From assembly GCA_026826555.1 (NCBI GenBank), contig JAKSZT010054215.1, positions 27,714,743 through 27,778,742 of the forward strand: DNA of 64,000 nucleotides, written 5' to 3'. The DNA is from Tolypeutes matacus. Lineage: Eukaryota; Chordata; Mammalia; Cingulata; Chlamyphoridae. Positions within the stretch are counted from its first letter, which is position 1. The number at the start of each line of letters is the position of its first letter. The notes beneath the pieces were generated by a model. It worked only from the letters and a program-made list of their open reading frames with translations, did not search any database and had not been told where the DNA came from. The translations under genes were made by a program, and so were the position numbers. Positions 58,440-64,000 of this stretch are shown one piece after another.

Positions 58440-59060
58440 ATACTTCTGCAGGTAACTATTCTCCTTCTGAGAAACAGCTTTTGGCCTGATGCTGGACCTT
58501 GGTAGAGACTGAATGCTTAATCATAGATCATCAAGTTACCAAAAGACCTGAGTTGCCTATCATGAACTGGATGTTGTCTGACCCACCAAGCTATAAAGTT
58601 GGATATACACAAAAATATTCCATAATCAAATGGAAGTGGTATTTACGGGATTGAGCTTGATGCAGGCACAAGTAAGTTACATGAGGAAGTGGCAAAATGC
58701 CATTGACCCCCACTCCTGCCACATTATCTTCTCCTTCCCAGCCCTCATCTATGCCATTTTGTGGGTTTCCCTATGTTCACTTGACTGAGGAAGAAAAAAC
58801 TCAAGCCTGGTTTATGGATGGTTCTGCATGATATACAGGCAACACCCAAAAGTGGACAGCTGCAGCATTACAGCCCCTTTCTGAGACATCTCTGAGGGAC
58901 AGCGGTAAAGGGATATCCTCCCATTGGCAGAACTTTAAGCAGTGCCCGTGGCTATTCATTTTGTTTGGAAGGAGAAGTAGCCAGAGATATGTTTTATATT
59001 GATTCATGGGCTGTTGTCAATGGTTTGGCTGAATGATCAAGCACTTGGAAGGAACATGAT
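58440..59060 (+). pseudogene. ERVL pol, connection and RNase H-like region, frame-broken
   Basis: Short translated pieces in shifting frames keep the order of ERVL pol. An FMDGSA segment at about 58814 carries the first RNase H-type aspartate, a W-rich stretch follows at about 58845, and a DSWAVVNGL segment lies at about 58998-59025. The start is clearly related, but several stops intervene. Confidence 0.65.
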
Positions 59061-59115
59061 AGGAAATTGATGATAAAGAGATCTGGAAGAAAGGCATGTA
59101 TGTAGAACTTTCTGA

Positions 59116-59535
59116 GTGGCAAAAAACATGAAGATATTTGTGTACCATGTGAATGCTCACCAGAGGGTGACTTCATCAAAAGAGGATTTTAATAATCAAG
59201 TGGATACGATGAGCCTTTCTGTGGATATCAGTCGGCCTCTTTCCCAGCTACTCCTCTCATTACCCAATGGGCTCATGATCAAAGTGGTCATGATGATAGG
59301 GATGGAGACTATGTGTAGGCTCAGCAACATGGACTTCCACTCTTCAAAGCTGACCTGGCTAAAGCTACTACTGAATGCCCAATCTGCCAGCAGCAGAGAC
59401 CAACACACAGTCCAAGATATGGCATCATTCTCCGAGGTGATAAGCCTGCTAGCTGGTGGCAAGTTGATTATTCAACCACTTTTATCATGGAAGGGGCAGA
59501 ATTTTATTTTAGCTAGAGCAGACATTCTCATGTAG
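59116..59535 (+). pseudogene. ERVL pol, end of RNase H and start of integrase
   Basis: The frame begins KNMKIFVYHVNAHQRVT, the RNase H C-terminal His-containing segment, and passes into FNNQVDTM, which leads the integrase zinc-binding region in this family. The frame then shifts relative to the family within about 60 codons, so the His and Cys zinc ligands are spread over different frames. The catalytic core is not retained beyond about 59.7 kb. Confidence 0.65.
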
Positions 59536-59724
59536 AGGTTTTCCTTCCCTGTCCTCAGTGCTTCTGCCAAAACTACCATCACTGTACTTAAAGAATGCCT
59601 TCTCTACCATCATGGTTTTCCACATAGTCTCTTGGGTGTCCAATAAAGCTGATTTGCATGCCAATCTCCAATAATGCCCATGAATAATACATGAATAATG
59701 CACATTTTCAACATGCACTGAATA

Positions 59725-60730
59725 ACGGTTTAAATAGAACTAGATGATGTTATGGCATGTCTTCCAAGGGAAGGGTTCAAAGGGCACAGCAAGCAAATTA
59801 AACAGATGAAGAAAGTACAGTGGAGGGGGAGCTCATTAGAAAAATGGGGCATTAATGAAGGGATGTGCTTAGTGGGAACAGGCTCAGGGTAGCTGAGGCA
59901 GTGGTTTTGTGAAAGGTTTTGACAAGAATAAAGTACTAACACCAGAGGTTTAATAAAGCCACAACTGAAACAGGCAGATCTTAACAAGGCAGGATCTGTG
60001 GGGAGGGGGGTAGGCAATGGGTTTGGGTGTGGAAGGCAAGTGCTATATCAGAAAGGATTGTGGATTTCCCAAGTGCAACTTGTGAAACCTGGGGAAAGCC
60101 TGCCAGCAACCTAGCACCCTGGGATTTCTACTGATTGCTTATAGTAGCCATCTATCCATGCTAGGACTGTCGAAACTGGCCCACTTTCTCTCTCTGGATG
60201 CTTAGTAGCTGCTTTTGGTAGAAGAAAAGTATGTAGGATCATCAGACTCACTAAAGCAAGGTACTATGCCCTGTAGTAACTTTTGCCCTGCCAGTCATTC
60301 ACCATGTCTTCCTGCAAACCCTCTCCTGCCCCTGTGAGAAATTGCCTCCTTTAGGCTTCAGCACTGACTTGCTGAGCACTGGGATGGGTAGGAAGTGCTC
60401 GGGCCAGGTTCCTTGCCCAGGAGTTTAATATAGGCCAAAGGGAGGAGAGAGAGCAAGATCAAGACAGAAGTTCATTTCAGGGAAGAAATAACAATGGGAG
60501 TAGATTCTAAGATAAGCCATCCACAGAGGCATGTCCCCCCACCCCCAACATCAAACAAAGGAGTGGGACCCCTAATATGTACCAGGGTTTTGACACAGGC
60601 AGAGAGAAGGCTCCCCAGCTCAAGCTCCCCACTCACTGTGTCTCTAGGCTCCTGGAGAAAGGCAGAATCCCTCATTGCTCAAAGCTGGAGATCAGGGCCA
60701 GGCAGACAGTGACGTCCTCTGGAGGGTTCA
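59725..60730. other. intergenic DNA, nothing firm
   Basis: No gene recognised. Frames at 60472-60914 overlap on both strands and have no hallmarks. Confidence 0.4.
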
Positions 60731-60734
60731 CACT

Positions 60735-60850
60735 GGACCAAGAAGCAAGTGTTGCTGAGACCTTGTTGTGGGCCAGCACTCTGCTAGGAGCTGGGGATAG
60801 AACACTGATTCTCAGGACTTTATAAACAAGTGAAAGAGACAATAAAAATG
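60735..60850 (+). mobile_element. L2 LINE 3' fragment
   Basis: 'ttgtgggccagcactctgct', 'aggagctggggatagaac' and 'gattctcaggactttataa' fit the L2 3' end in plus orientation. Confidence 0.65.
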
Positions 60851-61339
60851 ACTGCCATCTTTGCATAATATCAGCTGGCACACATGAGCACCTCAACCAC
60901 AATTCAAGACACAAGACTTGTATTACACAACTATTAGCAAGAACTTCCAGTATTCACTAAACTCCTTTGATTTGGGGCCCCAAGAAAGCACCTGCTGTGA
61001 TAATGAGTATTTGGACATTTAGATTGATGATTGGCTCCCATGCTGTGCCCAGCCCCCATTCTCAAACAGGGATGGGTTAACTTCTTATCTTCTGGTGGAC
61101 AGAGGCAGTGAGGAAGTGACTAATTTGAAACCATTTAGACTTTCTCAATTCAGCACCTTGTGACAATACAGACCAACTGCAAAATACTGTTTTCATTACC
61201 CCCCAATAATGTGACTTGCATTTTGTATCATTGAATTTTTAGACCCCACTTACCTTGTGATGACGAGCCTTTTAGCAATTTTCCAACTGATGACGTATCT
61301 CCCTACTGCACTGGTAAAAGAAATTCAATATAAGCCCCA

Positions 61340-61525
61340 AAATTCATATCAAATGTGGACTTTCTCAGGCCTAGTGCTAGGTACTATCATGAGAAAGACA
61401 GGCAGTTGCCAACCTCTTGGAATTCATAGTCCAGAGGGGGAAGACAGACGAGAAACAAGTCATATGCATACGAGTTTTACAGAAGCAAAAGCACAAGGAT
61501 TATGGAGTAGTATTCTGAAGAATAA
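61340..61525 (+). mobile_element. L2 LINE 3' fragment
   Basis: 'aggcctagtgctaggtacta', 'cttggaattcatagtccag' and 'gggggaagacagacgagaaa' followed by 'caagtcatatgcata' match the L2 3' end. Confidence 0.7.
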
Positions 61526-61563
61526 GTAATATTAATTTACCTTTTACTGTCCTGCTTTTACTA

Positions 61564-61630
61564 AGGAAAAAAAGGAGAGTGAGAAAGGGAACAGAGGGAA
61601 AGAGGGAGGGAGGGAGGGAGGGAGGGGAAA
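61564..61630 (+). repeat. polypurine tract with (GGGA)n
   Basis: A and G only over about 60 bases, with five GGGAGGGA-type repeats. Confidence 0.85.
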
Positions 61631-61634
61631 TTTT

Positions 61635-62730
61635 AAAACAGCATAAGGATAAGTGACAACTGACACCTGGCCTTAGTGACAGGGAGGTGATGGGGAGTGG
61701 TGAGGACTATGGTAAACTAAGAGCTCACTCTAGGTTTAAAGGAAACTAACTCCACTTAAGTACTTGAAAGTACAAATACAGGACCACTGTTGCCAGATTT
61801 TAAAAGAAAAGCAAAATACTCTGACTTTTAAAAAATGTGAACTCTCCTGATTTTTAAATGGTGACTCATATTAAAAAAAGAATAAATTATATGCAGGCAA
61901 ACCAAACAGCTCTGCAGGGTGGAGTCAGCCCTAGAGGAGCCAATTTGCAGCCTTGAGGGAGGTTATAGATAGAGGGCTGTGCCAGGCAGATCCCTTTGTT
62001 TCAGACCCTGGGCCTTCTCCACAGCATGGGCAAAGTCTCTGCCTTGCCTCACAAACGGATTTAGCATTTTACCTCAACTTTTGCTAAGCTGAAGAGCTAT
62101 CTTTGGGGTAGGACATTGGACTAGGTACCCTCAAAGGTTACTTTTGAATCGAATTGACAACCCACATCTTGAAATCATGTGAATAGTGATAGTAAAACAA
62201 TGATAGAGCCAATTATGCATTAAGCACTTCATTTCCAATGAGTTCATTTGTGTTATTCAGCTTAAATTACTCAAAGTCTTCAACCATCTCCTTTACATAG
62301 GAAAAATTAACACTGAATTAGGCACTATACATGAAATAAAAGCCACTTCTGCTTATCTCACCATCTCCACCCATTATTTGATGCTTCTGCTAGAGATTAT
62401 AGACATGCCTGTTGATTAAGGGCATTTGACCTTAGTGACCATAACTGTTACCCCATAGGGAATGCATGTGCAAAACGGGGCAGAGCAGATGTGAAGATGG
62501 CAGTTCCTACCATGAGCTTAGCCAGATTAAATCAGGATGACTCTGAAGTGGGTATAGTTTCTCCAGAAAATTACCATCAAGTCGGAAAGAGAAATGATCT
62601 ACCCATGAAAATATTAGCAGAAAAGCATGCTAATTCAAAGCCAAATTCAGTGGGAAGAAAGATGAGAAGTGCTGAGGGAGTTGGAATATTTTTCATAGCA
62701 GAAGTGGATTGAGTTGGGCCCTTGCGGAGG
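61635..62730. other. intergenic DNA, nothing firm
   Basis: No gene recognised. A weak reversed MIR-like resemblance at about 62210-62310 is too diverged to support. Confidence 0.4.
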
Positions 62731-62930
62731 TAAATCAGATTTTTTTTTTTTTTTAATCAATAAAATATATTTAATGAACACATTGCTGCTATGGGCAACA
62801 AGGACTGGATCCAGTGTGCCCTCTGAGAAAGTGTTGAAATATATCCCAGAAACATCTCCTTCCTCTACCATCCATATCGATTTCCTTCACCCTCATCCAA
62901 CACATCTTCTTTTTTTTTTTTTATTATGGG
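62731..62930 (-). repeat. two T-runs; possible short minus-strand retro-insert
   Basis: A run of about 18 T at 62738-62755 and a run of about 14 T at 62912-62925 could be poly(A) tails of minus-strand retrocopies. ATTAAA in the minus strand (62766-62771) lies next to the first. No target duplication was found. Confidence 0.3.
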
Positions 62931-63017
62931 TAAAAATAAAAATTCTAACAATACATACAAACATTTGCAAAATGATATATAAATATATATGCATATGTGT
63001 ATTTGCTTACAAAAATG

Positions 63018-63046
63018 TTGTTTATATATATATATATACATATATT
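63018..63046. repeat. (TA)n/(ATAC) microsatellite
   Basis: TATATATATATATATACATATAT at the 3' end of the family-X copy d. Confidence 0.85.
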
Positions 63047-63049
63047 TTA

Positions 63050-64000
63050 AGAGGTGCTTAGATTACCCAAAATATTACACGGAACCCACTGGGATTCCCA
63101 TGTTGCCCACCTCCCACACCTCCCATCACATCCCACACAAACATCTCCCACAGTGTGGCCCACCACCCTCAATGAACTTACACATCCTGGAGCCTTGCCA
63201 CCAACCATAGACCACAGTTCACACTGTAGACCACACTCTCTCCCACTCAGTTCTGAGTGGTGTGTGCTGATTTAAAATGGCCGACATCTGTTGCCACAAC
63301 AGTACTCAGGACAACCTCCAACTCCCAAAGAAGCCCCTGTATTTCAACTGCTAGTCCCCTCCCTACCCCAAAAGTGTCAAGTGGCCACTGGCTCCACCTC
63401 ATTGTTATAATTTCTTGCATTGCTAGAATCACCATATGTGAACAAGAGAATACCATCAAGTCCACTCTAGTCCATAGTTCTTCCCCCAATCCTGAGGGGA
63501 CTGGGATGGTGATGTCCACTCCAACTCCAAGTGAGAGAGGGCTTATATCCCATGGATATGGTGGGTGGGATGATCCTGCCTGCAGATGCAGGCCCTCTCC
63601 ATTCCCTGGGATGGCCGTTGCCCATCGTTGTCTCCTCGCCAGGTGACTTGGGTGAGTCCATTGAGCTGTAGGGTAGGAGTTGCAGCTCCACCTAGATTTC
63701 ATGCACACCTGGCACATAGGTAGGCGGGAGGCTCCAGTCTCTGGAAGTATACCTAAAAACTCCAGCATCACATATAGGTTTGAATAGAAGGGACTGATGA
63801 ACCATGTGCAGGGAGGACTTATTTGAGTCCAATTCTGTCACTCTCAGGAGCACAGATTCCAAAATAGAGCCCACTGATAAGGCATCAGTCTCTGGGTCTA
63901 TCCCCACTTATATAGGACCTGGGTGTCTCCAGAGCTCTCAGGAGCCCCTCTGTGTGGGGTGATAGGCACTTAGATGTTCTATGAGCTCCTACTGAGGTGT
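63050..64000 (-). mobile_element. family X copy d, reversed, runs off the window
   Basis: The reverse complement aligns with copy a from 13960 to 14880. Matches include 'agacacccaggtcctatat', 'tgctcctgagagtgacagaa', 'atcaccatcccagtcccctc', 'aggattgggggaagaactat', 'ttctagcaatgcaagaaat' and 'agccagtggccacttgac', ending at 'tctaagcacctcttaaaa'. The 5' end lies beyond 64000. Of the four copies this one is the most GC-rich. Minus-strand frames at 63771-63247 and 63691-63467 are open but have no known domain. Confidence 0.75.

Larger units (their letters stand above)
55155..59720 (+). mobile_element. ERVL (class III) endogenous retrovirus, decayed, no 3' LTR seen
   Basis: It starts with the last about 40 bp of an LTR ('tctgtttccctggagaac') followed by a primer-binding-type region at about 55190. 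Gag-related sequence runs to about 56.9 kb and protease-like sequence near 57.0-57.3 kb. Pol follows: a frame at 57700-58068 has the reverse transcriptase catalytic motif as YTDD (57898-57909); RNase H-like sequence is near 58.8-59.05 kb; the N-terminal integrase zinc-binding region is at 59.1-59.5 kb. Stops and frameshifts occur throughout. The rest of integrase, any dUTPase and the 3' LTR are missing. Class III is assigned by resemblance to known ERVL pol. The copy is inert. Confidence 0.85.

Noticed and set aside
55155..59720. Functional or exapted ERV gene (for example envelope)
   Set aside because: No env-like sequence is present; gag and pol are broken by stops and frameshifts and the 3' LTR is missing.
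62714..63061. 115-codon plus-strand frame with a hydrophobic segment
   Set aside because: The hydrophobic part comes from T-runs and the AT microsatellite; the rest is antisense to family X.

Overview
This is mammalian nuclear DNA with almost no recognisable host coding sequence. The evidence is dense L1, HAL1, MIR, L2, MER5, Tigger and ERVL relics, long AT-rich spacers, and no bacterial-style gene packing. A tRNA-headed SINE with a tandem 'agacaatgagc'-like tail (42.39-42.75 kb, minus strand) matches the DAS SINEs of armadillos. The lineage is therefore most likely Xenarthra, probably Dasypus. This was recognised by eye, not by a database search.

Layout. 1-10 kb: old intergenic DNA with MIR, MER5-like and hAT-like pieces, a retroviral-type LTR (4.56-5.2 kb) and a strong CTCF-like motif at 9.57 kb. 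10.4-17.6 kb: an L1 3' end, then a HAL1 (ORF1-only L1) carrying an inserted copy of a recurring element that I call family X, then an L1 with its 5' end but no 3' end. 17.6-26 kb: unique-looking DNA with MIR and MER5 relics and two LTR-type or uncertain repeats. 26-30 kb: an L1M 3' UTR, a purine tract, an unidentified decayed coding-like stretch and spacer. 30.6-39.7 kb: two complementary parts of Tigger1, L1M remnants, two family-X copies and an LTR. 39.7-52.1 kb: an old L1/HAL1 relic on the minus strand, split by a SINE, an LTR and a full-length (about 6.2 kb) plus-strand L1. That L1 is itself split by a 1.67 kb polyadenylated retrocopy. 52-55 kb: spacer with a second CTCF-like motif, MIR, L1M and L2. 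55.15-59.7 kb: a decayed ERVL provirus with gag, pol and partial integrase sequence. 60-64 kb: L2 pieces, purine and AT tracts, and a fourth family-X copy running off the window.

Nothing here forms an operon or pathway. The history is one of layered retrotransposition. The most noteworthy items are: (1) family X, four related copies with L1-like target-site duplications and L1M-like 3' tails but no reverse transcriptase; (2) an L1 copy with an intact 5' end, an 11-bp flanking repeat and no 3' half or poly(A); (3) a retrocopy of a spliced or polyadenylated non-coding, repeat-derived transcript inside an L1 ORF2; and (4) two CTCF-like motifs, one per strand and pointing toward each other, about 43 kb apart. 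I see no undescribed defence, enzyme or signalling system. All element names are from memory of family hallmarks and need RepeatMasker-type confirmation.
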